DNA of 64,000 bases. It comes from [Actinomadura] parvosata subsp. kistnae. Its GTDB lineage: Bacteria > Actinomycetota > Actinomycetes > Streptosporangiales > Streptosporangiaceae. The stretch spans positions 1,351,001-1,415,000 of the forward strand of contig NZ_OOHJ01000018.1 of NCBI RefSeq assembly GCF_900323885.1. The letters run 5' to 3'. Under the pieces are notes generated by a model. The model searched no databases. It was not told the origin of the DNA and saw only the letters and a program-made list of their open reading frames with translations. A program made the position numbers and the translations under genes. This document shows, piece after piece, positions 8,673 through 18,069 of this stretch (within the stretch, counting starts at the first letter, position 1; each line of letters opens with the position of its first letter).

Positions 8673-9584
8673 TTAACGTTCACCGATTCTCGTGCCCGGG
8701 GGGTCACTCGCCAACTCCTCTTCGCTCGTCCGTACGGTCTGCGCCGCGAAGCCCGCGACCACGACCCCGGCGAGGGCCAGATAGGCCCGCCGCCCGGCCG
8801 CGCGCAACTGCCCGGGATCGACCACCTCGGCGCCACCGGGCGCCAGATCGTCCTCCCAGGGGACCCTGACGATGGCCCGGCACCGGCCTCTGGCCACCGA
8901 CTCCGCCTGCTCGACGTCGGTCATCGAACGCCTGCTCACGCCGTTGACCACCATCACCGCCCGCCTGCGCAGCTCCGCGCAGCCGTGCCCGTCGAGCCAC
9001 TCGTACGTCATCGCCACCGCCTCCGGCGCCTCCTCGCTCGCCGGAACCACCAGGACGAGCTGGTCCGCGTACGGCAACAACCGGGCCGCCAGAGCGGCGG
9101 CCGGGTCGATGACGGCCAGCTTGTAGTGGCGGTCGAGCAGGCGCATGGATTCGCCGAGCCGGTGGTCGGAGAAGAAGGACCGATCCGCGAGCCGCTGCTC
9201 GGCGCCCGCGTCGGTGTCCGCGCTGACCACCTCCAGGCCGGAGGCGGTCCGCGTGGTGTAACCCCGCATCGTGAGATAGCCGCTGACCCGGTCGAGCCCC
9301 GACAGCAACGACGTCAGGGTCTCGGGGGTCTCCGGCTGGATCTTGCTGGTCAGCGAGCCGCCGCCGGTGTTGGCGTCGACGGCCACGATCCTGTCGTCAC
9401 GCACCTGGGCGAGAGTGTGCCCCAGCATCAGCGCCGTCGTCGTCTGCCCGGCCCCGCCCGTACACCCCAGCACGACGACCCGCCGGCCGCCGCTGAACAC
9501 GCCCCTGGCGCGCGCCTCGTCGATCTCCGACCCGTCGGTCCGCACCCCGCCGCCCCCACGACGACCTGCGCGATCCTCCGCCAC
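8673..9584 (-). CDS. MinD/ParA-like protein with degenerate P-loop
   Basis: As drawn, 303 residues from GTG 9584. The fold is MinD/ParA-like: VVVLGCTGGAGQTTTALMLGHTLA at about 32-55, VAVDANTGGGSL, YKLAVIDPAAAL and LVLVVPASEEAPEA. The deviant Walker A normally reads KGGxGKT. Here both lysines are missing (TGGAGQTT), so nucleotide hydrolysis is doubtful. Its start lies inside the end of the TcpE-like frame. Adding one base near 9545-9557 would fuse the two into a single protein of about 1140 residues, with the text before the break reading WRRIAQVVVG and after it GGGVRTDGSEID. It may therefore be the C-terminal domain of that protein and not a separate gene. Confidence 0.7.
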   Translation of the reverse strand: MAEDRAGRRGGGGVRTDGSEIDEARARGVFSGGRRVVVLGCTGGAGQTTTALMLGHTLAQVRDDRIVAVDANTGGGSLTSKIQPETPETLTSLLSGLDRVSGYLTMRGYTTRTASGLEVVSADTDAGAEQRLADRSFFSDHRLGESMRLLDRHYKLAVIDPAAALAARLLPYADQLVLVVPASEEAPEAVAMTYEWLDGHGCAELRRRAVMVVNGVSRRSMTDVEQAESVARGRCRAIVRVPWEDDLAPGGAEVVDPGQLRAAGRRAYLALAGVVVAGFAAQTVRTSEEELASDPPGTRIGER

Positions 9585-12100
9585 CCACCGGAGTCCCGCC
9601 CCACGACGGACTCGACCCTGCGCACCTTCCCCTCACCGGGCCTGGGCCCCGGCACGGGCGCAACCACATCCCCAGCCTGCCCACCCCGCCCCGCGCCGGT
9701 CACCTCGTGCGCCACGCTGGTCGCCTCGTGCGCTACGTCGGCCCGCTCGGGCGGCGCATCAGCCCGCTCGGCCGCCACGCCACTCGGTCCGGGCACCGCC
9801 TCGGCCCACCCGGGCGCTACTCCAGTCGGCTCAGACGCCACATCGGTCGGTCCGGGTTCCGCATCGCTCGGTCCGGGCTCCGCGCCGGCACGCATCGGTA
9901 CCGCACCGGCCCGCTCCGTCACCGGCCCGCGCGCTGCACGGGTTGCCCGAGCACCGGGCCTACCGGCGTCGCGAACGCTCGCCGCCTCACGCCGCTCCTG
10001 GGACACGTCATCGGCAGGCGCCTCCGCGCTGGGGGCGCTCGCCACCTCACGCTCACCAGCCGGGCGTGCATCCTCGCCCCCCGCAGGCGGCCCAGCCTCG
10101 GGAACGGCGGACAGCCTGTGCTCCGGCGCCGCCGAGCGGTCGCCCGCCGTCTCACGCCGCTCCTGGGCCTCGCCATCACCGGGCGCGGCCAGGCGGTCAG
10201 CGGGCGCCGCCTTGCGCTCACCAGCCGGGCGCGCGCCCTTGTGAGCCGCAGGTGGCCCAGCCTTGGGCGCGGCGGGCAGCCTGTGCTCGGCCGCCGCCGC
10301 CGGGCGCTCCTCAGGTGCCGCCTCGTGGCCGCCCTCCGCCTCGCGCCGCTCCTGGACCTCGCCATCACCGGGCGCGGCCAGGCGGTCCGCTGGCGACGGG
10401 TCGCGGTCGCTCGCTGCCTCGCGCTCCTCAGCCGGGCGCGTGCCCTCGTGAGCCGCCTCACGCTCGACCACCGCCGACGGCCCGGCCTCGGGCGCGGGGG
10501 GCAGCCTGTGCTCGGCCGCCGCCGGGCGGACCTCAGGCGCCGCCTCACGGCCGCTCGCCGCCTCGTCGCCGGGTTCGTCGGTCGTCGACGCTACGTCGTC
10601 TCCTGCCGCCGTGGCGTCGAGCTCTCCTGCCGCCGTGGCGTCGAGGTCGTCGGCCGCCGCCACGTCGCCGTCCGCCGCCGGTGCGGGGCTGCTGTCCTCC
10701 GTGGCCGGTTCCGGTTCCTGGGCCTCGTCGATCGCCTCGGGGGCCGTCAGGGCTTCGGCGGGCGCCTCCGGTGCGGCGGCCTGCGGCTGGTCGTGCGCCG
10801 CCTCACCCGAGCCCGACGCCCCACCCGAGCCCGTCGCCTTGCCCGAGATCGTCGCCTCGCCCGGGCTCGCCACGTCGTCCGGAGCCGGGTGCGACGGTGC
10901 CGGGGCGGTGGGCTCGCGATCTCCTGCAGCCCCCCGCGTGGCAGGCCGGGGCAGGGGCTTGGCGTTCGGGTTGAGTGGGGGCCAGACGCGTGGCGACGCA
11001 CCCGGAAGCACCAGGCCCGTCTGGGGCAGCCGGGGTGGCTGGCCCTTTCTGTGCTGGTCTCTGGCGACCTCGTCCTCGCCCCGTCCCGGCCTCCTGCGCA
11101 CCTCGGGCTCGGCGGCGGTTTCGGGTGGGGCGTCGGCGCTGGCCGCGAGGCGGCGCAGCCGGCGCAGTGCCTCGGTGTCGATGGGCTTGCCGGCCGCGGG
11201 CTTGCGGCTCTCCGCGGTCTTGATGGGCACGCCAGCCTCGCGCGCGGCCACCGTCTCCGCGCTCAGCTCCTCATGAGCGCCCAAGGGATCTGCGTCGGGC
11301 TTCTGCTCGGTGACCGCGCCCCCTGCGCCCGTGTCCTCGGCAGCCGTTTCGCTTGTGTCAACGGCACCCTCATCGGGGGTCTCCCGCTCGACGAGGTCCG
11401 CGTCGACGTACTGCGTGCCGGGCGATCCGTGGGCGGTGCCGACCGCTTCGTCCAGAAGGGACACCGGCCGCCCGGCACTCCCTTCCTCAAGCCACGTGGA
11501 CGGTGCGGGGGCGCCTTGGCGTACCCGGCCCTTGAGGGCGGGGGCGGTGCCGCGGCGGGTGCCCCAGCCGGTGCGGGACGGCGGCTCGGCGACGGGGGCC
11601 TGGGCGGCGGCGGCTGCGGCGGCGGCGGCGGCGACCGCGGGGCGGACCTGGCGGGGCCCGGTGAGCCGCTGGCTGTCGCGCTTGCGCTGTGGCTGGCGGG
11701 CCTTGCGGGGCGCCTTCGCCTTGGCGCGGGCGGGCGCGGTGCGCCACACGCGGCCGGAGAACGTGACGACCTCGGGCTCGGAGCTGGGCGCCAGGCGGTA
11801 CCACGCCTTGGGCTGGCCCAGGTAGCGAAGCTGGGACTCCAGCAGCTCGGTGAGTCGTTTGCCCTCGATGACGGGACGGGTGGACAACCACGTCACGATG
11901 CCCGGCGGCACCAGGAACAGCACGTGCCAGGGCATCTGCACCGGCACGCCCACCAGGACCAGCAGGAGCGACCACGGGACGAACACCCCGACGAACACGC
12001 CGATCCAGACGATGGGCAGCGGCATCGGGAGCCGTAGGTCGTACAGCTTGTACAGCCGCTTCTCTATCCGCCAGATGTTCGTATATGTGGGCAGGTCCAC
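9428..12100 (-). CDS. TcpE-like membrane protein with very long Ala/Pro/Glu tail
   Basis: The first 130 residues are typical of the TcpE family (PTYTNIWRIEKRLYKLYDLRLP, two TM segments near 25-75, VIEGKRLTELLESQLRYL), a membrane part of Tn916/pCW3-type conjugation machines. GTG 12100 is preferred over the upstream ATG because GGAGAGGAGG lies just before it. Residues from about 135 to 880 are low-complexity Ala/Pro/Glu/Arg, far beyond the roughly 150 residues of a simple TcpE. The last 50 residues of the frame (GCGPTGRRSTRRAPG onward) are MinD DNA read out of frame, so the true end is either a frameshift near 9550 into the MinD-like gene or uncertain. Confidence 0.75.
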   Translation of the reverse strand: MDLPTYTNIWRIEKRLYKLYDLRLPMPLPIVWIGVFVGVFVPWSLLLVLVGVPVQMPWHVLFLVPPGIVTWLSTRPVIEGKRLTELLESQLRYLGQPKAWYRLAPSSEPEVVTFSGRVWRTAPARAKAKAPRKARQPQRKRDSQRLTGPRQVRPAVAAAAAAAAAAQAPVAEPPSRTGWGTRRGTAPALKGRVRQGAPAPSTWLEEGSAGRPVSLLDEAVGTAHGSPGTQYVDADLVERETPDEGAVDTSETAAEDTGAGGAVTEQKPDADPLGAHEELSAETVAAREAGVPIKTAESRKPAAGKPIDTEALRRLRRLAASADAPPETAAEPEVRRRPGRGEDEVARDQHRKGQPPRLPQTGLVLPGASPRVWPPLNPNAKPLPRPATRGAAGDREPTAPAPSHPAPDDVASPGEATISGKATGSGGASGSGEAAHDQPQAAAPEAPAEALTAPEAIDEAQEPEPATEDSSPAPAADGDVAAADDLDATAAGELDATAAGDDVASTTDEPGDEAASGREAAPEVRPAAAEHRLPPAPEAGPSAVVEREAAHEGTRPAEEREAASDRDPSPADRLAAPGDGEVQERREAEGGHEAAPEERPAAAAEHRLPAAPKAGPPAAHKGARPAGERKAAPADRLAAPGDGEAQERRETAGDRSAAPEHRLSAVPEAGPPAGGEDARPAGEREVASAPSAEAPADDVSQERREAASVRDAGRPGARATRAARGPVTERAGAVPMRAGAEPGPSDAEPGPTDVASEPTGVAPGWAEAVPGPSGVAAERADAPPERADVAHEATSVAHEVTGAGRGGQAGDVVAPVPGPRPGEGKVRRVESVVGRDSGGWRRIAQVVVGAAGCGPTGRRSTRRAPGACSAAAGGSSCWGVRAGPGRRRRR
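9990..10580. repeat. Imperfect ~60-codon repeats inside the tcpE-like gene
   Basis: Within the low-complexity tail a block of about 60 residues recurs roughly three times. Landmarks are PADRLAAPGDGE followed by QERRE, AEHRLPxAPxAGP and ARPAGERxxA. On the plus strand the tract ctcgccatcaccgggcgcgg occurs near 10168 and 10358, and cagcctgtgctc occurs near 10109, 10279 and 10501. This is recent internal duplication of a disordered charged linker, and prone to assembly error. Confidence 0.75.
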
Positions 12101-12154
12101 ACGGTCCTCCTCTCCACCCGCTCGTTCATGACCACCGCGAAGCGGTCTCAACCC

Positions 12155-12442
12155 TTATTTGATGCCCAGTGCGCCCGCGATGGCCCGCGCTGTCACCTCG
12201 ATGATGTTGGGCACGTAGAAGATCACTCCGATGGCCACGGCCAGTATCAGGAACTGCACGAAACGCGTGATCTCGCGGGTGAAGAGGAAGAAGAGCGCGA
12301 CCACGGAGACGACAACGAGGAACAAGGGGGCGAAGAAGGCGCGCAGGAAGTTGGCGAGCCCTCCGGTGTCGATGCCGGTCGACACCGGGGTCGGTGTCGG
12401 CGACATCTCGATCAAGGTGAGCACTACGGTCTTCAAGGTCAC
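12155..12442 (-). CDS. Small two-TM protein (TcpD-like position)
   Basis: 95 residues, start GTG 12442 with GGGAGG eight bases upstream. A short polar, Pro/Thr-containing N-terminus is followed by two TM segments (NFLRAFFAPLFLVVVSVVAL and FVQFLILAVAIGVIFYVP) and a short amphipathic tail. Size, topology and position between the TcpC-like and TcpE-like genes match the small membrane subunits (TcpD or pilin-like) of Gram-positive conjugation systems. No signature motif is visible, so the assignment rests on context. Confidence 0.7.
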   Translation of the reverse strand: MTLKTVVLTLIEMSPTPTPVSTGIDTGGLANFLRAFFAPLFLVVVSVVALFFLFTREITRFVQFLILAVAIGVIFYVPNIIEVTARAIAGALGIK

Positions 12443-12487
12443 TTCTTGTCCTCCCGGGGGGTACCTGGCGGCGGCGCGGCCGTGCCT

Positions 12488-13504
12488 CTATCCGGCGACG
12501 CGGCCGCCACCGCGGATGTCGGCGACGAACCACTTGTCGCCCTGCTTTTCCACGGTCAGGCGGTAGACCTGCTCCAGCGTGCCGCCGACCGCCGCCGGGT
12601 CGGTGGCGTTGGGAGTGGGCGGTGCGTCGCCGTTGTTCACGGCCCACACCACGACCGCCTGGATCTCTCTGGTGGCACCCCCCACAGGCACCACGATTTC
12701 CTTGAGCTGCGAGAAGGTGAAGGCGCCGCCGAAGCTGGGCAGGCTCTTGCCGGCGGCGACGTAGCGTTGCAGCGCGTTGGCGTCTCCGGACGCGTACTCC
12801 TTGAAGAATCCTTCGAGCTGGGGCTTGAGTTCGGCGGCGGCCGCGTCGTCGGTCTCGGGCGGGGCCACCTGGGGGAGGTCGGCCGGGGCCGGGGCGGGCA
12901 GGATCGCCGGGCGGCCCGCCACGACGAAGCGGCGGCCGGCGTCGTCGCCGGAGTAGTAGATCGGCACCGACAGCAGCATCCGGCGCGGGCCGGACTGGAA
13001 GGCCACGCTGACCACGGCGTTGTGGGCGTCGCTCGGCTCGATGTCGTACGGCTGGATCGCGACGGCGGCCAGCTTGCCGTAGCCGTCCCAGCCCATCTGC
13101 GGGTCCATGCCCTCGGCGAGGAACGCCGCGAGCTTGTTGGACCTGCTGGCCGCGTCTTCAGGACTGAAATTCAGATAGACCCCCGCGAACTGGGCGGCGA
13201 AAGCCATGCCTCGGTCCGTGGGGAATCCCTTGTCGGCCTGCGCGGCGACATTGGACGAAGCAGGCTCTTGCTGCGTAAACCGCTCAAATGGGGCACGAAT
13301 CCCATTCACCACGATAACCACAATAAGCGCCCAGAGAATGACGCGGCCGGTCCACACCAGCCACCGGCCGCCGCCACCCGACCAGCCGCCGCGCCGCGGC
13401 CGGCGGGGCGGCGGCGCCTCGAAGTCAGCCGTGTCAAGGGTTGCGGAAAGCCCGGGCCCGTCAGCGATCCGAGGATCGTGCTGGACGGTAGACCTACGAG
13501 CCAT
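12488..13504 (-). CDS. TcpC-like conjugal transfer protein (VirB8-type)
   Basis: 338 residues from ATG 13504 (GGAGG four bases upstream; a GTG one codon earlier is too close to it). About 45 polar, Pro/Arg/Gly-rich cytoplasmic residues precede one TM segment (LVWTGRVILWALIVVIVVNGI) and a large extracytoplasmic region with two NTF2-like halves, the second around ELKPQLEGFFKEYASGDANALQRYVA. That is the layout of TcpC and Tn916 Orf13, the VirB8-like scaffold. It is the first gene of the leftward operon, so the promoter should lie in 13505-13840. Confidence 0.82.
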   Translation of the reverse strand: MARRSTVQHDPRIADGPGLSATLDTADFEAPPPRRPRRGGWSGGGGRWLVWTGRVILWALIVVIVVNGIRAPFERFTQQEPASSNVAAQADKGFPTDRGMAFAAQFAGVYLNFSPEDAASRSNKLAAFLAEGMDPQMGWDGYGKLAAVAIQPYDIEPSDAHNAVVSVAFQSGPRRMLLSVPIYYSGDDAGRRFVVAGRPAILPAPAPADLPQVAPPETDDAAAAELKPQLEGFFKEYASGDANALQRYVAAGKSLPSFGGAFTFSQLKEIVVPVGGATREIQAVVVWAVNNGDAPPTPNATDPAAVGGTLEQVYRLTVEKQGDKWFVADIRGGGRVAG

Positions 13505-13844
13505 CACGCCTCCGCTCGCGCCGATCCCCCCGGCTGGCGCGGTGTCGTCCGTTGCCGATCCTCATCATCCGCGGTGAAGTAGTCACCCTATCCGGTCTCC
13601 GCCATTGTTCCGAGAAAGCCACGCCCATGCTGCGGCATGACCCTCCCCACCGGCAAACCGGGCCCGCATGACAGGCCACAGTGCCGATTCCTATCAGTCC
13701 CCGTTGGAATCGGCTTTTGACCAGGCCAGACGCCTAAAATCGCATAGCTCGGCGGCCACGGATTCCTGTCCAAAACAGGCATGGACCTGTCTCGACCTGC
13801 GGAATCGGCATGGGATCGGCACAGGTCGAATCATCGGAGGTTCG
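13505..13844. other. Intergenic region upstream of the conjugation-like operon
   Basis: 340 bp with no credible gene. It contains a small hairpin (CCTGT-CCAAA-ACAGG near 13769-13783) and an inverted pair GACCTGT/ACAGGTC around 13790-13830. It should hold the operon promoter. I could not pick out a convincing -35/-10 pair. Confidence 0.5.
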
Positions 13845-14144
13845 TCAGGCCGGCTCGGGATCCTGGGTCGGGCGCGCCGGGCGCCTGCTGTGGAGGTCGA
13901 CGACGGTCGGCCGCACCGATCGCTCCAGCGAGCCGCGGAGGTCGGCCAGCATCTCGGCGGGCTCGCGCTCACGCATGCGCGTCGCCATCTCGATGCGCTC
14001 GTCCACCTTCCTGCGGAGGTACGCCTCGCGGTTGACCCGCAGGCCGTACATGAGCTCGACCCTGATCAGGGCCAGCTCCTCCTCGAGGCTGATGCCCGCG
14101 AGCGTGGGCGACGAGCGCCGCTTCCTGATGATGCGACGGAACAT
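13845..14144 (-). CDS. Hypothetical 99-residue charged protein
   Basis: Start ATG 14144 is chosen because GGGAGG lies six bases upstream; a longer frame from 14243 lacks a ribosome site. The protein is basic at the N-terminus (MFRRIIRKRRSS) and largely alpha-helical (SLEEELALIRVELMYGLRVNREAYLRRKVDERIEMATRMRER), without TM segments or cysteines. The family is not recognised. It stands alone between the conjugation-like operon and ychF, in the same direction as both. Confidence 0.55.
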   Translation of the reverse strand: MFRRIIRKRRSSPTLAGISLEEELALIRVELMYGLRVNREAYLRRKVDERIEMATRMREREPAEMLADLRGSLERSVRPTVVDLHSRRPARPTQDPEPA

Positions 14145-14363
14145 GAGGGCCTCCCGAGTCAGCGTGAACGCCGTGACGATTCGACGCGCGGGGGCCCAAA
14201 GTGGTTGACGCGTCAGCTGTCCCGGCAGCAAACGTTCAGTCACTTCCGGGGAGTCAGACGTCTCAGGGGGCTTCGCCGCCGTCCGCCGTCGGTAACCTAC
14301 CGTAGCGAAGGCTCGCGCTACGTGATTGGACGAACGGCGGGCTCCGCGTCGCCCCGCCCCCCG

Positions 14364-15440
<1,077 letters not shown>

Positions 15441-15451
15441 GGACAGCGAGT

Positions 15452-16168
15452 TTACTTGCTGAGCACGTCCAGACAGGTCACGGGACGGTAGCCCTCGTCG
15501 GCGCGCAGGTAGCGGCGCGAGCTCGGCGGGCAGCGGGCGGGCGCGACCTCGAACGACAGGACCCTCGCCCAGGCGTGCGGGGAGTCGCAGGGCACGCGCG
15601 TGACGGCGGAGCGGGCGATCACGTCGGTGGCGGGCTCGGCCACGCACGAGCCGCGGTCGAGCACCTGGCCGCCGCGCCCGAGGCAGACGACCTGGGACTC
15701 GCCGTCGAGGGTGTCGAGGGTGCCGTCGGGGCAGCCGGCCGGCTCGACGGCGAGGGCGAGCGCCCTGCCGTACCAGCCGGGGCGCGAGCAGGCCCGCTCG
15801 CGGCCGTCGAGCGTGACGCAGTCGCCCGGCCGCAGCACGCCACCGCCGCGGCCGGGATCGCCCGGATGCGGCTCCAGGAAGTTGCGCACGCACGCCGTGC
15901 GGCCCGCGCCGACCCGCAGGACGGCGTCGGTGTCGGCCGGGCACTCGCCGGGCCCCGGCGGGTCGGAGGCCAGGGCCAGCACCTCGGAGTCGCCGCCGTT
16001 GCAGGCGGTCAGGGCCAGCTCGCCGGTGACGCACGCGCCGGGCGTCCAGCGCAGCACCGGGCGGGGCTGCGTCGCCTTCCCCGAGGCCGCGATGACCGCG
16101 CCGGCCAGCGCGACCAGGGCCGCCGTCACGGCCAGACCCGCGGCGGCGAGCTTCGGTACCGTATCCAT
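15452..16168 (-). CDS. Cysteine-containing secreted or membrane-anchored protein
   Basis: About 238 residues. One N-terminal hydrophobic segment (LAAAGLAVTAALVALAGAVIA) acts as signal or anchor. The exported part has about ten cysteines spread over repeated motifs of the type GxCVTxxxxA...C and VPCDSPHAWARVLSFE, reminiscent of the septum-formation-type Cys repeats of actinobacterial envelope proteins, but I cannot name the family. Start is unsure: ATG 16168 and ATG 16195 are both possible and neither has a good ribosome site. It is divergent from rmuC. Confidence 0.62.
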   Translation of the reverse strand: MDTVPKLAAAGLAVTAALVALAGAVIAASGKATQPRPVLRWTPGACVTGELALTACNGGDSEVLALASDPPGPGECPADTDAVLRVGAGRTACVRNFLEPHPGDPGRGGGVLRPGDCVTLDGRERACSRPGWYGRALALAVEPAGCPDGTLDTLDGESQVVCLGRGGQVLDRGSCVAEPATDVIARSAVTRVPCDSPHAWARVLSFEVAPARCPPSSRRYLRADEGYRPVTCLDVLSK

Positions 16169-16272
16169 CCCCGTACTGTGCGTGACTGGTGACATGGCGC
16201 ACAAGCGGAACGCCCAAGCGTGTCGGGAAGAATCGCGCCCGGCATCCTGCGATCATCGTTGGAGTGGACGTC

Positions 16273-17520
16273 GTGTCGCTTCTCATCGGTCTCGCCGTCG
16301 GCCTGCTCGTGGGGTTCCTGGTGGCCAGGACGCGGGCGGCGGTGCGCGTGGCCGAGGCCGACGCGCGGGCCAGGTCCGCCGCCGAGAAGCTGGTCTACGT
16401 CGAGGAGCAGCTGGCCGAGCGGTTCCAGGCGCTGTCCACGCGGGCGCTCGACGTCAACAACATCCGCTTCCTGGAGCTGGCCGAGACCAGGCTCGCGGCC
16501 ACCCGCGCGGAGGCCGCCGGCGACCTGGAGCAGCGCAAGCAGGCCGTCGAGCACCTGGTCGAGCCGCTGAAGGACGCGCTGGCCCGGGTCGAGTCGCAGC
16601 TGCGCGACACCGAGTCGGGGCAGCGGGCGGCGCGGGCGGAGCTGGCCCAGCAGATGGAGTTCGTCCGCCAGAGCCACGAGCAGCTGCGCGCCCAGACCAC
16701 CGCCCTCGTGCGGGCCCTGCAGCGGCCCGAGGCGCGCGGCCGGTGGGGGGAGCTGCAGCTGCGCAGGGTCGCCGAGATCGCCGGCATGCAGCGCTACTGC
16801 GACTTCGACGAGCAGGTCACCGAGGGCTCCATGCGGCCCGACATGGTCGTGCGGCTCGCCGGCGGCAAGAACATCGTGGTCGACTCCAAGGTCTCGCTGG
16901 CGGCCTACCTGGAGGCCGCGGAGGCGTCCGACGAGTCGCTGGCGAGCGTCCGCCTCGACGCGCACGCCCGGCACGTACGCGAGCACATCGACCGGCTGGC
17001 GGCCAAGTCGTACTGGCAGGGGTTCAACCCGTCGCCCGAGTTCGTGGTGCTGTTCATCCCCGGGGAGGCGTTCCTCGCGCCCGCGCTCGAACGCGACCCC
17101 GGGCTGCTGGAGTACGCCATGACCCGGCGCGTGCACATCGCCACCCCCACCACGCTCATCACGATGCTGCGCACCGCGCACTACGCCTGGCAGCAGGCCG
17201 CGCTCAGCGAGAACGCGCGGGCCGTGTTCGAGCTGGGCAAGGAGCTGTACGAGCGGCTGTCGTCCCTCGGCAGGAACGTCGAATCGCTGGGCAAGGCGCT
17301 GACCCGGGCCGTGGAGGCGTACAACAAGTCGGTCGGATCGCTCGAAAGCCGCGTCCTGGTCACGGCGCGCAAGCTGCACGATCTCGGCGTCGTCGACGGC
17401 GACCTCGACGCGCCCGACATGCTCGAAGGGCTGCCCAGGCCGCTGGCCTCCCCCGAACTGCTCGAAACCTCATCTCTGATAACCCACGCGAACGGTAAGT
17501 TGGCAGGCGGGTCGCAGTAA
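16273..17520 (+). CDS. rmuC: RmuC-family DNA recombination protein
   Basis: 415 residues from GTG 16273 (TTGGAG eight bases upstream). An N-terminal TM anchor (LLIGLAVGLLVGFLVA) is followed by a long coiled coil (about residues 30-165) and the conserved RmuC core (GRWGELQLRRVAEIAGM, DMVVRLAGGKNIVVDSKV, EFVVLFIPGEAFLAPAL, TPTTLITMLRTAHYAW). RmuC restrains inversions at short inverted repeats in E. coli and has a nuclease-like core. The length and motif order are typical. It is probably co-transcribed with the next gene, 14 bp downstream. Confidence 0.94.
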   Translation: MSLLIGLAVGLLVGFLVARTRAAVRVAEADARARSAAEKLVYVEEQLAERFQALSTRALDVNNIRFLELAETRLAATRAEAAGDLEQRKQAVEHLVEPLKDALARVESQLRDTESGQRAARAELAQQMEFVRQSHEQLRAQTTALVRALQRPEARGRWGELQLRRVAEIAGMQRYCDFDEQVTEGSMRPDMVVRLAGGKNIVVDSKVSLAAYLEAAEASDESLASVRLDAHARHVREHIDRLAAKSYWQGFNPSPEFVVLFIPGEAFLAPALERDPGLLEYAMTRRVHIATPTTLITMLRTAHYAWQQAALSENARAVFELGKELYERLSSLGRNVESLGKALTRAVEAYNKSVGSLESRVLVTARKLHDLGVVDGDLDAPDMLEGLPRPLASPELLETSSLITHANGKLAGGSQ

Positions 17521-17534
17521 ATGGGGGTGGGGCA

Positions 17535-18047
17535 GTGGTGGGTGAGAAGGGCAGGCGCTCGGCGGTCAGGCTGACGGCACGCGGCGCCATCGCGCTCGCC
17601 CTGGTCGCCACCCTGGCCGGCTACGTGCTGGCGGCCGTGTTCGGGGTGGAGCAGATCGTCGGGGCCGCGTTCGTGCTGGCCAGCGTGCTCGGGGTGGTGC
17701 TGGTCAACCGGCGCGAGCTGCTGTCGCTGGTCGTGACGCCGCCGCTGGTGTTCTTCTGCGCGACGCTGTTCGTGGAGCTCGGGCGGGCGTTCGGCTCGGT
17801 GTCGATCGTGCAGTCGCTCGCGCTCGGCCTCTACACGTCGATGACGCGCGGGGCGCCGTGGCTGTTCGCGGGCTCGGCGCTGGTGCTGGGCGTCGCGTGG
17901 CGGCGCGGGCTGCGCGACAACGTACGGGAGCTGCGCGAGGAGCTGAAGGCGGGCGCGGAGGTGTCGCGCCCGCGCCAGCCGTTCGTGCCGGAGCCCGAAG
18001 GGTACTTCGAGCCCAAGGTGTACGGGACCCCGCGCGGCGAGGACTGA
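17535..18047 (+). CDS. DUF6542-type four-TM membrane protein
   Basis: 170 residues, GTG start. Four TM segments (ALALVATLAGYVLAAVFG, FVLASVLGVVLV, LLSLVVTPPLVFFCATLFVEL, ALGLYTSMTRGAPWLFAGSALVLGV) are followed by a charged cytoplasmic tail rich in Arg/Glu/Pro. LTARGAIAL at the start of TM1 is characteristic of the actinobacterial DUF6542 family, often found beside ispH and ychF. Function unknown. It is convergent with ispH, with only 22 bp between the stops. Confidence 0.82.
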   Translation: MVGEKGRRSAVRLTARGAIALALVATLAGYVLAAVFGVEQIVGAAFVLASVLGVVLVNRRELLSLVVTPPLVFFCATLFVELGRAFGSVSIVQSLALGLYTSMTRGAPWLFAGSALVLGVAWRRGLRDNVRELREELKAGAEVSRPRQPFVPEPEGYFEPKVYGTPRGED

Positions 18048-18069
18048 TTTTCAGGAGGCGCGCGCAGGA

